Source: Patescibacteria group bacterium (GTDB lineage Bacteria > Patescibacteriota > Minisyncoccia > JAHIHE01 > JAGLIN01). From it: a stretch of 35,321 nucleotides of DNA. The notes under the pieces were generated by a model. It saw nothing but the letters and a program-made list of their open reading frames with translations. It made no database searches and was not told the DNA's origin. Shown one piece after another: positions 9,572 to 21,654 of this stretch. Each line of letters begins with the position of its first letter. Positions within the stretch are counted from its first letter, which is position 1. Position numbers and translations under genes: made by a program. The stretch covers positions 1 to 35,321 of the forward strand of contig JAHYJV010000011.1 in the NCBI GenBank assembly GCA_019428855.1, written 5' to 3'.

Positions 9572-12500
9572 ATGTCAAATATAGGAGCAAAAGTTGAAGA
9601 TTTCGAGGCAGTAAGATTAAAGCTTGCCAGTCCTGAAGCAATCTTAAATTGGTCTCATGGAGAAGTCTTAAAACCAGAAACAATAAATTATCGTACTCAG
9701 AGACCAGAAAAAGATGGATTGTTCTGTGAAAAAATATTTGGACCTACCAAAGATTGGGAGTGCTATTGTGGAAAATATAAAAGAATTAGATATAAAGGAA
9801 TTGTTTGCGATAAGTGTGGTGTGGAAGTTACAAAATCCATCGTCAGAAGAGAGAGGATGGGTTATATTAAACTGGCGGTGCCAATTTCGCATGTTTGGTT
9901 TTTAAGAGGTGTCCCCTCAAGTATTGGGCTTGTTTTGAATATGTCTATTCAAGAATTAGAAAGAGTTATTTATTTCGCAAGTTATTTGATTACCGAGGTT
10001 GATGAAGAAGGGAAAAAAGCCGTTGCTGAACAGATTGAAGCTGAATATAAATCAAAGATAAAAAGTGGAAAGGAAACTTTGACAATTCCTCAAATTAACG
10101 ATATTAAAGAGGCTAAAGATAAAGCCAAGGAAGAACTTAGAGGAATTAAAAAATTTAAAGTTATTTCTGAGATGGAATATAGGGATCTTTCTTTGAAATA
10201 CTCATCTATTTTCAAAGCTGATATAGGAACACATGCGATTCAGAGTGTTCTCCAAAATATAGATTTGAAGAAGTTGGTGAAAATTGTCGAAAAAGATATA
10301 GTCAAACTTGCGCCGTCTTCTGCACAAAGAAAAAAAATGATGAAAAGGTTAAATCTTGTGCAAGGATTTTTAAAAGCTGAAATTAAACCAGAGTGGATGT
10401 GCTTGAATGTTCTTCCTGTCATACCACCAGATCTTAGACCAATGGTTCAGCTTGATGGAGGAAGATTTGCAACATCTGATTTGAATGATTTATATAGAAG
10501 AGTGATTAATAGAAATAATCGTTTGAAAAAACTGATTGAGTTGGGAGCACCAGAAGTTATCTCTCGCAATGAAAAAAGAATGCTTCAGGAAGCAGTAGAT
10601 GCCTTAATTGACAACTCTGCTCGCAGAGGTCAAGCCACGATGGCCGCAACTGGAAAAAGAAGACAACTTCGATCTTTGGCAGACATGCTCAAGGGAAAAC
10701 AGGGTAGATTTCGTCAAAATCTTTTAGGCAAGCGTGTTGATTATTCCGCTCGTAGTGTTATTGTCGTTGGACCAAATTTGAGATTAGATCAATGTGGTCT
10801 GCCGAAAAAAATGGCTCTCGAGCTTTTCAAGCCGTTTGTGATGAAAGAATTAATTGAAGGAAATTATGCTTATAATGTTCGAAGTGCCAACAAATTAATT
10901 GATCAAGGAATTACAGAAGTTTGGGATATTCTTGAAGAAGTAATTAAGAATAAAACCGTTCTTTTGAATCGTGCTCCAACTTTACATCGTCTTGGTATTC
11001 AAGCTTTTTATCCAGTGTTAATTGAAGGAAAGGCTATTCAAATCCATCCGATGGTTTGTAAGGCGTTTAATGCAGATTTTGATGGAGATCAAATGGCAGT
11101 TCATCTTCCTTTGACCAAAGAAGCACAGAGAGAGTCGGCAGAGATTATGCTTTCGGCAAAAAATCTTTTAAAGCCAGCTTCTGGGGATCCGATCGTTGTA
11201 CCATCTCAAGACATTGTTTTAGGATGTTATTATATGACCAAAATCGTTGATGGTAAACTAGGAGAAGGAAAAGCTTTTAATGATTTTGAAGAAGCCGTCA
11301 TCTTGTATGAACTTGAGCAAATAGACTTGAGAGCAAAAATCAAATTGAGAAATAATTCATGGCTCAGCAAAGATGATCAAGCGAAAGTCAATAACAAGGA
11401 AGACTCTTTTATAGAAACATCTGTTGGAAGAATAATTTTTAACCAGCATCTCCCCAAAGAGCTTCTTTTAATTAATAAGTTGATGGATTCAGGTGCGTTG
11501 AAGGGTTTGATTTCAGATGCCTTTGATAAAATCGGACAAGAAAAAACCGTTTTGTTAATAGATACTATTAAACAACTTGGTTTCAAATATGCAACTAAAT
11601 CTGGATTAAGCTGGGGGATGGATGATGTGAAAACACCACCCTCAAAATTTAAGCTCTTTGAGCAAGGAGATAAGTTGATTGATGAACTCAGAGAACAGTA
11701 TGATGACGGTTTGCTAACGGAAAATGAAAGAAGAATAAAATCAATTGAGGTCTGGAATGACATTAAAGGAAAGATTGCCAAAGAAATTCCAAGTACTATT
11801 GGAGAAGAAAGTCCTGTAGCCTACATGATTAATTCTGGGGCAAGAAGCAATTGGGCAGTTGTCACTCAAATGGGTGGTATGAAAGGATTAGTCGTGAATC
11901 CTTCGGGAGAAACAATTGAACTGCCAATTAAGAGTAGCTTTAAAGAAGGTTTTAATGTGTTGGAATATTTCATTTCAACACATGGAACCAGAAAAGGAAT
12001 GGCAGATACCGCCCTCCGAACTGCCAGCGCAGGATACTTAACGAGAAGGCTTGTAGATGTTGCTCAAGATGTAATTATTCATGAAGCAGATTGTGGAGAC
12101 ACGGAAGGTGCGGAAATCATTGGTAGTGAGCATGTTGATATTGGCAGAACGCTGTCTATGAGAATTAGAGGAAAAACAACATTGAAAGATATTAAAGATC
12201 CGCAAACCAAGAAAATCATTGTGAAAAAGGGGGAACAGATTAACAAATATCAAGCTGATGATATACAAAAGGCTGGCATTGAAAGAGTATGGCTTAGAAA
12301 TGTCATTAAATGCAAAGCACAAAGAGGTTTATGCCAACAGTGTTATGGTTATGATCTTGGAAAAAATAAGCTTGTAGAAATTGGGCAAGCTGTTGGTATC
12401 GTTACTGCTCAGGCTATTGGAGAACCTGGAACCCAGTTGACGATGAGAACATTCCATAGCGGAGGTGTTGCTGGAAAAGATATTACACAAGGTCTTCCTC

Positions 12501-13273
12501 GAGTTGAAGAAATTTTTGAAGCAAGACTTCCAAAAGGTAAAGCTATAATTTCGGAGGTTGATGGAAAAGTTGACGACATTAAGGAGACACGAGATTCAAG
12601 AATTATTCAAATTAAATTCAAACCAAAAAATGAAGATTTAACTGCTGAAGAAAGAGCTAATGACATTATGGAATATGTAATTGACAAAGATATTTCAATT
12701 TTAGTTAAGAAAGGGGAGTTAATTAATGCCGGTCAGCAGTTAGTTGAAGGACATGTTGATTTACACGAGCTTTTTAATCTCAAGGGTATTACTGAGATTC
12801 AAAATTATATCGTGAAAGAAGTGCAACAGGTATACACTTCGCAGGGTGAAGGAATTGATGATAAACATATTGAAATCATCATCAGACAAATGCTTTCGCG
12901 GGTTAAAATTACAGATTCTGGTGATACTAATTTGTTAATGGGAGATGTTGTTGAAAAGGCACAATTTCTCGAAGCTAATGAAGCTGTTGAAAAAGAAAAT
13001 GAAGGAAAGACGGGGGTTACAGATAAACTTAAAAAAGTTGCCGTGGCGGAGCAATTATTGCTCGGGATTACCAAAGCATCTTTGACTACAGAAAGTTTCT
13101 TATCAGCCGCTTCTTTTCAGGAAACTGCACGCGTTTTGATTAATGCCGCCGTCACTGGTAAAGAAGATAAACTTCGAGGATTGAAAGAAAATGTTATCAT
13201 CGGAAGATTAATTCCATCTGGAACGGGATATTTCAGAAATATTAATAAAAAGAAAGAAGAAATTGTAGATTAG
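9572..13273 (+). CDS. rpoC: DNA-directed RNA polymerase subunit beta'
   Basis: '[24 protein letters not shown]', '[15 protein letters not shown]', '[16 protein letters not shown]'. Confidence 0.99.
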   Translation: MSNIGAKVEDFEAVRLKLASPEAILNWSHGEVLKPETINYRTQRPEKDGLFCEKIFGPTKDWECYCGKYKRIRYKGIVCDKCGVEVTKSIVRRERMGYIKLAVPISHVWFLRGVPSSIGLVLNMSIQELERVIYFASYLITEVDEEGKKAVAEQIEAEYKSKIKSGKETLTIPQINDIKEAKDKAKEELRGIKKFKVISEMEYRDLSLKYSSIFKADIGTHAIQSVLQNIDLKKLVKIVEKDIVKLAPSSAQRKKMMKRLNLVQGFLKAEIKPEWMCLNVLPVIPPDLRPMVQLDGGRFATSDLNDLYRRVINRNNRLKKLIELGAPEVISRNEKRMLQEAVDALIDNSARRGQATMAATGKRRQLRSLADMLKGKQGRFRQNLLGKRVDYSARSVIVVGPNLRLDQCGLPKKMALELFKPFVMKELIEGNYAYNVRSANKLIDQGITEVWDILEEVIKNKTVLLNRAPTLHRLGIQAFYPVLIEGKAIQIHPMVCKAFNADFDGDQMAVHLPLTKEAQRESAEIMLSAKNLLKPASGDPIVVPSQDIVLGCYYMTKIVDGKLGEGKAFNDFEEAVILYELEQIDLRAKIKLRNNSWLSKDDQAKVNNKEDSFIETSVGRIIFNQHLPKELLLINKLMDSGALKGLISDAFDKIGQEKTVLLIDTIKQLGFKYATKSGLSWGMDDVKTPPSKFKLFEQGDKLIDELREQYDDGLLTENERRIKSIEVWNDIKGKIAKEIPSTIGEESPVAYMINSGARSNWAVVTQMGGMKGLVVNPSGETIELPIKSSFKEGFNVLEYFISTHGTRKGMADTALRTASAGYLTRRLVDVAQDVIIHEADCGDTEGAEIIGSEHVDIGRTLSMRIRGKTTLKDIKDPQTKKIIVKKGEQINKYQADDIQKAGIERVWLRNVIKCKAQRGLCQQCYGYDLGKNKLVEIGQAVGIVTAQAIGEPGTQLTMRTFHSGGVAGKDITQGLPRVEEIFEARLPKGKAIISEVDGKVDDIKETRDSRIIQIKFKPKNEDLTAEERANDIMEYVIDKDISILVKKGELINAGQQLVEGHVDLHELFNLKGITEIQNYIVKEVQQVYTSQGEGIDDKHIEIIIRQMLSRVKITDSGDTNLLMGDVVEKAQFLEANEAVEKENEGKTGVTDKLKKVAVAEQLLLGITKASLTTESFLSAASFQETARVLINAAVTGKEDKLRGLKENVIIGRLIPSGTGYFRNINKKKEEIVD

Positions 13274-13312
13274 ATTTATTTTGCAAGAGGATGTAAATCG
13301 CAGCAAATCATT

Positions 13313-13340
13313 AGCTCCACTCTCCTGGGTGGAGCTTTTT
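13313..13340 (+). terminator. Rho-independent terminator after rpoC
   Basis: AGCTCCAC tctcctgg GTGGAGCT followed by TTTT. Confidence 0.85.
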
Positions 13341-13690
13341 GTATGAGCAATTATTTTCTCAGAAATAAACCCGCAAGCACAATCCTATAAAAACTAATCA
13401 ATTACTTTTATCCAGAAGAACTATAAACAACGCTGGACAATCAAATATGTAATTTAATTAATTTCAATTAATAGACTATTGAGATAAATTAGTATATAAT
13501 ATTAGTAAGCAGAGTAATTCAGATGTTATTACAATCTCAAATCCGCACAGGGTATCCAGTCTCTGAAAATAAATTTAAAAGATCGTCTTGAATAATCCAA
13601 AAATATCAGGCGATAATAGATAGAAAATATACTATATTTTTTCGCTTTATTTCATAAAATTTTACAAATAATCCATTTAAAATTAAAAAT

Positions 13691-16600
13691 ATGGGAAAAG
13701 AATTTGAGTATTTATTGGATACCGTTCTGAATCGCGGTATAAAACATTTTGAAATAATTTCTGCGATTCAAACAATGGTTTTACAAGAATATACCACTCG
13801 TTATCCAGAAAATCCGGGTGGAGTTGAAGTGATTGTTAATGAAAATACTGGAGATGTACGCTTAATGCTAAGCAAGACTGATATAACTCCAGCTGATTTT
13901 TCAACCATAGCAAGTCAAATTGCACTACAGGTCTTGATTCAAAAATTAAAGAAAAGTGAAGATGAAATTTCACAGCACTCACAAATTTCTCCATCTTCTC
14001 CAGCATTTCAAGTTCCCAAAGAATCAGAGAGTGATATTTACATGGGGGCTATCAATTGGGTTTTAAGCTTTTTGTTTTGGGCATATAATGGTTTTTATAT
14101 TGTGTTGATATCATTATATTTCCTTTATTCCACATTTTCCAAAAGCTATCGAGAGGAGATTGGAAGTTTATTTCTTGATGGTGGCTTAGCAAGAAGATTT
14201 ACCGTGCTGATAATTTTGGCAGTTCCTTGTCTTAGTTTTTACATCGCCTACAAATTGCAAAAAACAAAAAAAGAATTGCAAATCAATAAAATTATTTTTC
14301 AGTTTGAATTGCCACTGATTATTATTTTGATATTTTCACTTTTTGTTCTCGAAAATGCGCCTTTGGCAGTTTGGTTTTTTATTAACATAATTATTTTTTT
14401 TATTGGCATTTTTTTCCTAGATTCTTTAAAAATAAAAACTTATTCTCTGCGACAAAAATGGGTAATTTTCATCTTAAAACAAGCAATTCTAATTTCAGCA
14501 GTATATCTCATCTTCTTATATTTGTTCATCATTCCTATATTAATTAAAACTTCTATATCCTATATCTCGGTTCATTTTATTTTTGCAGACATCTTCGCGA
14601 TATTTCTCAGATTGATTTTAATTATTTTATGCGGTTTATTGTTAGCTTTTCCTTTCTTGATTACATATCTGATTTTCAAATCATTTCGTTATGCTCAACT
14701 GGATTTGGCAAAAGAAGTTAGTACCGAAAAGTTAAAGAGAGCTAATATTATTATAGCCCTAGCTTGGATTTTTCTTGTTTTTGTTTTTTCATATCAACCA
14801 AATTCTGGTCTGGTTCAAAAACTTGAAGATTATAAATCTTTGGAAAATTTTGAACAAAGAGAAGATATTGCTCGGCAAATTATTGAAAAAAAATCAAAAA
14901 TTGAAAAGGAATTAACAGAAATTTCTAAAGAGAAAAGTTCGTATAATATTGATAAAAATAATGATTTTCTGAAGAATGCCTATCGAAAGGAGTTTAAATT
15001 TGATAATACTTTAGCTGGGATTATTCAGAAAGCATTTATCGAGCTTGCTTATCCTTTCGTATATCAGGGAACTTATGACAGATATGGGGAAGCGCTTTTG
15101 AATTACAAATATATCTTTGGGTATGAGTTCGGACAAGAAGGAAAAATTATAAATCAATCAAAAAAAATTCAGCTTGTTTCTCGCAAGATTCATGCCGTTA
15201 CGGAACATCAAGGAGCGTTGGCCACTGTCAGTATTGAGGAAGAGTTTAAAAATACTGTTACTGCAAATCAGGAAGTGGTTTATGAATTCTCGCTTCCAGC
15301 CAATGCCGTAATTATGGATTTGAAGCTTGGTGCCGATTTAGAGTTCGATGGTGTGATTGCTCCGCGTGGGGCCGCTGGAAAAGTTTATCAGGCTCAACTT
15401 GTTCAAAGACGGGATCCTGCCATCTTGGAACAAACTGGACCAAGACAATATCGTTTACGAGTATTCCCTATTCCGAGCAAGAATGATCGAACAACTCTCG
15501 GTGGTAAAAATCAAAAAGTTAAATTCTCCTATGTCACTGAAATAACTTCAAAAGGATATGCCTTGCCGATTTATTCGAAGAAGCAAAATATCAACATTGA
15601 TGATTCGACAGAGATATCTTATTATTTAGATGCTCAGTCTGTTGCTACTAATGGCGATAGTCCATATGTGTTCAACTCATCGTTCACCAATGATAATTTA
15701 TGCAATCTATCAACTGTCTTGGAAGTTAAAGAAAAACCAGTTGATTATATGCCACTTCAGCTTGCAGGCGAAGCAGAAATTAAACCAGTTGATAATATTC
15801 TTGCTCAATTAATTCCATATAAAAATTTCACGGAGCTTAATGCTAGCTATCGATGTGACAAGGAGTTTGGTATTAACTTAATGGGTGCCTTGAAAAATTC
15901 AAAATTTGCTGTTCTTTTTGATGCATCTTATGAGAACAAGGATAATTTGTTCTTGGATGATTTTATAAACAATCTCAAAACTGAAGAAAACTTGCTCAAA
16001 AATAATACAATCGATTTTTATCTATTTAATGATATGCTGAGTAAAAAGAGAACACTGGTTAAAGATCAATTAGATAATTTATCTGATGTGATATATTTTG
16101 GAACAAGTGAGTGGACGAGTCAAATTAAAGAAATCGAAAATCAATATGATTTTATCATTGTCTTTACTTTAGATAGTAAGGTTTTAACTCAGAAAGACAA
16201 TTTAAGTGCTAATAATAAAGCTCCGTTATATATCATTCACAAGGACAATATTGTTCCTCCTTATTCAGCTGAAGTGTCAAATTATATAATGCAAAGTGGA
16301 GGAAAAGTTGCTCTTAATCTCAATGAGGTGATTTCACATTATGTTTTGACAAAACAATTGCGATTTAAAAATTCAGCAAGTCATATCGCATTTAACCCTT
16401 ACTGGATTGTTTCTGTTCCTAATTATGCCCAGAGTTATTTTGATCCTCAAAAGGCTTTAGATTTCTTTTATGTGAAAACAAATGAGAGTGATCCACTACT
16501 GTATTTTATTGATAAAGCCTATCTTGATAAAGTGCTAAGTTCTTATCAAGGTAGCTTGGAAAATGATTTAAAACTTGCGGATAGTTTCCACTATTTTTCG

Positions 16601-16933
16601 CAAAAGAATCACATTGTGTCGCCATATTCTTCACTCTTGGCTTTGGTAAATAAACAGCAAATGCAGGAATTAAAAAATGCATCTCAAGATCGTGATCGTT
16701 ATTCATATGAAATTCCAGATACGCGTAGTACAACTCTTCAGCAGAGCGGTAAAATCGAAGGATGGGGCTCTAAAGAAGCACCCCAATACATTCCAAAAGA
16801 TAATGGGCCTGTTGCAATTAGATATGTGTCTTGGTTTATTATTGTTAATGTCGGCATTATTATCTTGGCGATCGTTGTTCGCTTAATCCTCAGATATCGA
16901 AAAAAGTATTTGAAAAAAACTCGAAAAAGATAG
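13691..16933 (+). CDS. Large multi-TM protein with VIT domain
   Basis: Several TM helices in the N-terminal third; VIT-like 'HAVTEHQGALATVSIEEEFKNTVTANQEVVYEFSLPANAVIMDLKLGADLEFDGVIAPRGAAGKVYQAQLVQRRDPAILEQTGPRQYRLRVFPIP'; C-terminal TM followed by a basic tail. Confidence 0.8.
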   Translation: MGKEFEYLLDTVLNRGIKHFEIISAIQTMVLQEYTTRYPENPGGVEVIVNENTGDVRLMLSKTDITPADFSTIASQIALQVLIQKLKKSEDEISQHSQISPSSPAFQVPKESESDIYMGAINWVLSFLFWAYNGFYIVLISLYFLYSTFSKSYREEIGSLFLDGGLARRFTVLIILAVPCLSFYIAYKLQKTKKELQINKIIFQFELPLIIILIFSLFVLENAPLAVWFFINIIIFFIGIFFLDSLKIKTYSLRQKWVIFILKQAILISAVYLIFLYLFIIPILIKTSISYISVHFIFADIFAIFLRLILIILCGLLLAFPFLITYLIFKSFRYAQLDLAKEVSTEKLKRANIIIALAWIFLVFVFSYQPNSGLVQKLEDYKSLENFEQREDIARQIIEKKSKIEKELTEISKEKSSYNIDKNNDFLKNAYRKEFKFDNTLAGIIQKAFIELAYPFVYQGTYDRYGEALLNYKYIFGYEFGQEGKIINQSKKIQLVSRKIHAVTEHQGALATVSIEEEFKNTVTANQEVVYEFSLPANAVIMDLKLGADLEFDGVIAPRGAAGKVYQAQLVQRRDPAILEQTGPRQYRLRVFPIPSKNDRTTLGGKNQKVKFSYVTEITSKGYALPIYSKKQNINIDDSTEISYYLDAQSVATNGDSPYVFNSSFTNDNLCNLSTVLEVKEKPVDYMPLQLAGEAEIKPVDNILAQLIPYKNFTELNASYRCDKEFGINLMGALKNSKFAVLFDASYENKDNLFLDDFINNLKTEENLLKNNTIDFYLFNDMLSKKRTLVKDQLDNLSDVIYFGTSEWTSQIKEIENQYDFIIVFTLDSKVLTQKDNLSANNKAPLYIIHKDNIVPPYSAEVSNYIMQSGGKVALNLNEVISHYVLTKQLRFKNSASHIAFNPYWIVSVPNYAQSYFDPQKALDFFYVKTNESDPLLYFIDKAYLDKVLSSYQGSLENDLKLADSFHYFSQKNHIVSPYSSLLALVNKQQMQELKNASQDRDRYSYEIPDTRSTTLQQSGKIEGWGSKEAPQYIPKDNGPVAIRYVSWFIIVNVGIIILAIVVRLILRYRKKYLKKTRKR

Positions 16934-16950
16934 GATAGAATAACAAATAA

Positions 16951-16983
16951 AAAGGTGGTTCTTGATAAAGACCACCTTTTTTA
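16951..16983 (+). terminator. Rho-independent terminator
   Basis: AAAGGTGGT tcttgataaag ACCACCTTT followed by a T tract. Confidence 0.85.
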
Positions 16984-17046
16984 TTCTTTGCCTAAGATTA
17001 AATTTTAAGCTATAATAAAAAGGTAAAAATAAGAAGTAATAAGTAT

Positions 17047-19374
17047 ATGGCAAGAAGAAAAAGAAGAAAAAGAGGATATAGTGGTCCCGCGTTTAGGCTA
17101 CCTCAGCTTGAAATTAGTGCTGAGATTAAAAAGGATGTAATTGCGATTTTTCTTTTAGTCTTCGCTCTTTTAAGCTTTTTAAGTTTTTTTGATTTAGCGG
17201 GAGGATTAGGAGGAAAAATTAGTGAAATAATCAAACTATTGTTTGGTTGGGGATTTATTTTGTTTCCCTTCGCTTTGATATCATGGGGTTGGAAGATGAT
17301 TAAATCAGAGAGTATTTTCGATAGTAAGTCTTCTCTTTTTGGGATTATAATTCTGACACTGTCACTTCTTTCTTTATTGCATCTTTTTTATGAACCTTTT
17401 TTGATGTTTTCTTTGGCAAAATCAGGCTCTGGTGGAGGATTTTTGGGTGCAGGACTCGCATGGATATTAATCAGTCTAATTGGAAAGTGGGGATCTCTGG
17501 TGATAATTTTTGCCATGATAACTATCTCTGTTCTTTTGATATTTGACATCTCATTTGTGAACTTGCTGTCAAAATTCAAATTTTCAAAAATAAATAATGG
17601 CATTAGTCTTATTAAAAAGAAAAAAGAATCAGAAACACCAGCAGATCAAAATGATGACGAAGAAGAATTATCAGAAGACGAAGGGGAATATGAAGAGGAA
17701 GTTGTTGTTGATGTTTTGCCAAAAGAAAAAAAAGGAATTATATCTTCGCTCAAAGATAAATTATCCTTGAAAAATCGCGTGCCAGAGTTTTCAATTAAAC
17801 CGCTAGCAGATGATGAAACTTATTTAGAAGAGACAAATAAATATGAAGAACCAGAAGAAAATCAAGATAATAACATAGACAAAGACTTTCGAGAAAGTGC
17901 AGGTGTTGGAGGAGATAAAAATAAAAATTGGCTCCTTCCAGGCATAAACCTGTTAGAGGGAGGGGATAGCAAGTCAACGAGTGGAGACATTAAAGCTAAT
18001 TTAAATATCATCAAGGTTACGCTCGCTAATTTTGGAATTGAAGTTGAAATGGGTGAAGTTAAAGTAGGCCCAACTGTAACGCAATATAAGCTGAAGCCTG
18101 CGGTTGGAATTAAATTAAGCAGAATTACTTCTTTGCAAAATGATCTAGCCCTTGCTTTAGCTGCTCATTCTCTGCGGCTGGAAGCACCGATTCCTGGAAA
18201 ATCATGGGTTGGGTTGGAATTGCCAAATAAGTCGGTCGGTATGGTTAGACTGAAGAGCATGCTTTTATCTTCAGAATTAAAGGACAATAAAGCTAAATTA
18301 AATGTGATTCTCGGAAGAGATGTGTCCGGAAGTGCAATTTTTGCTAATCTGGAAAAAATGCCTCATCTTATGATTGCCGGCTCGACAGGAAGTGGTAAAA
18401 CTGTTTGTATCAACACCTTGATTACGGGTCTTCTCTTTCAAAACTCTCCAGAAAAATTGAAATTTATTATGATAGATCCAAAAAGAGTTGAACTTACTCC
18501 CTATGATGAGATTCCACATCTTTTAACACCTGTTATAACAGATCCAGAAAAAGCCGTTAATTCATTGAAATGGGCGATTGGTGAGATGGAAAAAAGGTAT
18601 GAAACTTTAAGTCACCTCGGTTGCCGAAATATTGAATCTTATAATACGGCAGTTGAAACAAAGTATACTCAAAGAGAGATTCTCCCGTATATAATTATTG
18701 TGATTGATGAGCTGGCAGATTTAATGGCAACTCACGGAAGAGAAGTGGAGGCGACTATCGTTCGGCTTGCTCAAATGGCCAGAGCAGTCGGAATTCATTT
18801 AGTGCTTTCGACACAAAGGCCTTCTGTTGAAGTTATTACGGGATTGATTAAGGCAAATGTTACCACAAGAATTGCCTTTCAGGTTGCCAGCCAAATTGAT
18901 TCTCGGACCATTCTTGATATGTCTGGTGCAGAAAAACTATTAGGAAGCGGAGACATGCTTTATTTATCTGGTGATTCAAATAAACCCAGAAGAATTCAAG
19001 GAGTATTCATTTCAGAAAATGAAGTGAGAAAAGTAGTTGAATTTTTGAAAAATCAAAAGGAAGAAGAAAACGAATATATTGAAGAAATCGTAAAAAATAA
19101 TAAAACAAATTCAGAATCTGATTTTGACCAAGATGATGAAGAGGACAGGCGTTTCAATGAAGCCGTTGAGTTTGTGAGAGACGCAGGAAAGGCCTCGGCA
19201 TCTTTGCTCCAAAGAAGAATGAGGGTTGGCTATTCGCGTGCTGCTCGATTACTTGATTTAATGGAAAACAAAGGAATAATTGGTCCTGGAAGTGGATCAA
19301 AGCCGCGCGAAGTTTATGCTGACATGGAAAGCGGAGAAGAAATAAAAACAGAAGAAGGAGAATTAGAAGAATAA
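17047..19374 (+). CDS. ftsK: DNA translocase FtsK/SpoIIIE
   Basis: N-terminal TMs, 'MIAGSTGSGKTVCINTLI', 'FIMIDPKRVELTPYDEIPHLLTPVITDPEKAVNSLKWAIGEMEKRY', C-terminal gamma winged helix 'ASASLLQRRMRVGYSRAARLLDLMENKGIIGP'. Confidence 0.96.
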   Translation: MARRKRRKRGYSGPAFRLPQLEISAEIKKDVIAIFLLVFALLSFLSFFDLAGGLGGKISEIIKLLFGWGFILFPFALISWGWKMIKSESIFDSKSSLFGIIILTLSLLSLLHLFYEPFLMFSLAKSGSGGGFLGAGLAWILISLIGKWGSLVIIFAMITISVLLIFDISFVNLLSKFKFSKINNGISLIKKKKESETPADQNDDEEELSEDEGEYEEEVVVDVLPKEKKGIISSLKDKLSLKNRVPEFSIKPLADDETYLEETNKYEEPEENQDNNIDKDFRESAGVGGDKNKNWLLPGINLLEGGDSKSTSGDIKANLNIIKVTLANFGIEVEMGEVKVGPTVTQYKLKPAVGIKLSRITSLQNDLALALAAHSLRLEAPIPGKSWVGLELPNKSVGMVRLKSMLLSSELKDNKAKLNVILGRDVSGSAIFANLEKMPHLMIAGSTGSGKTVCINTLITGLLFQNSPEKLKFIMIDPKRVELTPYDEIPHLLTPVITDPEKAVNSLKWAIGEMEKRYETLSHLGCRNIESYNTAVETKYTQREILPYIIIVIDELADLMATHGREVEATIVRLAQMARAVGIHLVLSTQRPSVEVITGLIKANVTTRIAFQVASQIDSRTILDMSGAEKLLGSGDMLYLSGDSNKPRRIQGVFISENEVRKVVEFLKNQKEEENEYIEEIVKNNKTNSESDFDQDDEEDRRFNEAVEFVRDAGKASASLLQRRMRVGYSRAARLLDLMENKGIIGPGSGSKPREVYADMESGEEIKTEEGELEE

Positions 19375-19392
19375 AATATTTAATAACGATTT

Positions 19393-20181
19393 ATGCTAAC
19401 AAAATTCAAGACTAAAAAAATTGTTACAAATATGACAGTTGGAGAGTGCCTTCAAAAGAAAAGAGAAGAGTTGGGCATGAGTATAAAAGAAATTAGTGAT
19501 AAATTGAAAATTAGAGAAAATTATCTTGAAAATCTTGAAAATAATAATTATGATAAATTACCTCCGGATGTTTATGTAAAAGGATTTATAAAAGGGTATT
19601 GCCAGGTCGTAGGATATAACTTTGAAAAAATGCTCACTTTGTATAATAAAGAAAGAGGAATTGATGAAAAGATGCAAAAAAAGAAAGACACAAAGAAAGT
19701 GAAAAAAATATCATTATCTACAGGCTATCCCATTATAACTCCTAAAATTATTACTTTGTTTTTTAGTATTCTTGTTATTGCTATAATCGGATATTACCTG
19801 TGGTATCAAATAAGTTCATTCAGCTCAACGCCCTATCTTTTTGTAGCGAATCCATTAAATGACCGAATTATAAGTGATGCCCATTTACAGGTTTCTGGTC
19901 AAACTGAGGAAGATATAGTTGTTAAGATTAATGGTGAGGATATTTATGTTGATCCCATGGGATATTTTTCTGAGACAATTTATTTAAAACCAGGGAATAA
20001 TAAAATCGAAATAGAGGCAATTAATAAATTTAATAGAATAACTTCGGAAATCAGAAATATAATTTATCAGAAAGAATTAGAACCTGTTCCAGTGCATACA
20101 AAGAAGGAAAATATTGTTGAAGATAGCGGGCTATACGAAATCGAAATATTTGATGAAGACATGGAATTTATTGGACCGTAA
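19393..20181 (+). CDS. RodZ-like HTH membrane protein with C-terminal Ig-like domain
   Basis: 'TVGECLQKKREELGMSIKEISDKLKIRENYLENLENNNYDKLPPDVYVKGFIKGYCQVVGYN' HTH_25 pattern, one TM, then 'VANPLNDRIISDAHLQVSGQTEEDIVVKINGEDIYVDPMGYFSETIYLKPGNNKIEIEAIN'. Confidence 0.83.
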   Translation: MLTKFKTKKIVTNMTVGECLQKKREELGMSIKEISDKLKIRENYLENLENNNYDKLPPDVYVKGFIKGYCQVVGYNFEKMLTLYNKERGIDEKMQKKKDTKKVKKISLSTGYPIITPKIITLFFSILVIAIIGYYLWYQISSFSSTPYLFVANPLNDRIISDAHLQVSGQTEEDIVVKINGEDIYVDPMGYFSETIYLKPGNNKIEIEAINKFNRITSEIRNIIYQKELEPVPVHTKKENIVEDSGLYEIEIFDEDMEFIGP

Positions 20182-20248
20182 GAATAAACAGTAGTGTGTA
20201 ATTTTTTAGGTAGGTATTTTAGACTAACTAATTTTTAAAAATAAATTT

Positions 20249-21295
20249 ATGGTAAAAGAAGAAGATAAAAAAAATAATGAGAAAAATGATAAAAAAGAAA
20301 AAAGGGATAAGTTGGTAAATGAAACCTTAGACGAAATTAGAACTCGGTTTGGGGAGGGTTCTATTATGAAGCTTGGGGAGGCCAGAGCAATGGATGTAGA
20401 ATTTACTCCTACTGGTTCAATCTCGCTTGATATTGCTCTTGGTGGTGGGGTTCCGCAGGGTAGAATAATTGAAATTTATGGTCCTGAAGCTAGTGGAAAG
20501 ACAACACTTTCATTGCATATTGTATCTGAGCTTCAAAAAAAAGGTGGAACAGCTGCCTTTGTGGATGCCGAACATGCTCTTGATCCTGAATATGCTAAAA
20601 AAATTGGCGTCAAAACAAATGATTTAATTATCTCTCAACCTGATAGTGGAGAGCAAGCTCTGGAGATTGTGGAAGCTCTTGTGAGATCAGAAGCGGTTGA
20701 TTTAGTGGTCATTGATTCAGTCGCCGCTCTGACACCAAAAGCAGAAATTGAAGGAGAAATGGGAGATTCTCACATGGGTCTTCAAGCAAGATTGATGAGT
20801 CAAGCCTTGAGAAAATTAACGGGAATTGTCCATAAATCAAATACAACCGTGATTTTTATTAATCAAATCAGAATGAAGATTGGGGTTGTTTTTGGAAATC
20901 CAGAGACAACAACTGGTGGGAATGCTCTGAAATTCTATTCATCGGTCAGAATTGAGGTGCGAAAATCAGCTCAAATTAAACAGGGTGATAATATTATTGG
21001 TAACAGAGTGAAAGTAAAGGTTGTGAAGAATAAAGTTTCTCCACCATTTAAAACAACGGAGTTTGATATTATGTATAATGAAGGAATTGCTTATTATGGA
21101 GATATATTGAACACTGGTGTAAAGTATGAAGTATTAAAAAGGGGAGGTGCTTGGTACAATTACGGCGAGCAAAAACTCGGACAAGGATATGAAATTAGCA
21201 GAAGGTTTCTCAAAGATAATCCAAAAACAACTGAGGAAATTATTAATAAAATTCAAGAAGCAGTCAAAAAAGAAAGAGAAGCCGCTGCGGTTTAA
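20249..21295 (+). CDS. recA: Recombinase RecA
   Basis: '[13 protein letters not shown]', '[17 protein letters not shown]', '[38 protein letters not shown]', '[32 protein letters not shown]'. Confidence 0.99.
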   Translation: MVKEEDKKNNEKNDKKEKRDKLVNETLDEIRTRFGEGSIMKLGEARAMDVEFTPTGSISLDIALGGGVPQGRIIEIYGPEASGKTTLSLHIVSELQKKGGTAAFVDAEHALDPEYAKKIGVKTNDLIISQPDSGEQALEIVEALVRSEAVDLVVIDSVAALTPKAEIEGEMGDSHMGLQARLMSQALRKLTGIVHKSNTTVIFINQIRMKIGVVFGNPETTTGGNALKFYSSVRIEVRKSAQIKQGDNIIGNRVKVKVVKNKVSPPFKTTEFDIMYNEGIAYYGDILNTGVKYEVLKRGGAWYNYGEQKLGQGYEISRRFLKDNPKTTEEIINKIQEAVKKEREAAAV

Positions 21296-21340
21296 ATTAT
21301 TAGTTCTAAGAAAGGGTTATAATAGTTTTTGAAAGAATAA

Positions 21341-21375
21341 AAAATATACCGATTTGAAAGTCGGTATATTTTTTT
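21341..21375. terminator. Terminator between convergent recA and rpsR (probably bidirectional)
   Basis: AAAATATACCGA tttgaaag TCGGTATATTTT, A-tract on the left and T-tract on the right. Confidence 0.85.
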
Positions 21376-21387
21376 AAATAGTTAGAT

Positions 21388-21630
21388 TTATTTGCTTATA
21401 TAAGGAAGCAGTCCCATAAATCTTGCTTTTTTGATTGCATTTGATACATGCCTTTGATGTTTTGTGCAAGCACCAGTTCTTTTAGGCTGTAGAATTTTTG
21501 CACGTTGGGATAAAAATCTTCGAAGTGTTTGAGGATCTTTATAATCAACTTTTCTTTCTCTTTCAATACAGAACAAGCACTGTCTTTGTATTTGTATATT
21601 GTTCTGACTACGATTATGGTTATGATTCAT
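21388..21630 (-). CDS. rpsR: 30S ribosomal protein S18
   Basis: 'VDYKDPQTLRRFLSQRAKILQPKRTGACTKHQRHVSNAIKKARFMGLLPY'; third gene of rpsF-ssb-rpsR. Confidence 0.97.
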   Translation of the reverse strand: MNHNHNRSQNNIQIQRQCLFCIERERKVDYKDPQTLRRFLSQRAKILQPKRTGACTKHQRHVSNAIKKARFMGLLPYISK

Positions 21631-21654
21631 AATAAATATTTAGTTAATAGTTTT

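Noticed and set aside
11377-11781. 134-aa minus-strand ORF
   Set aside because: Antisense shadow within rpoC; composition not protein-like.
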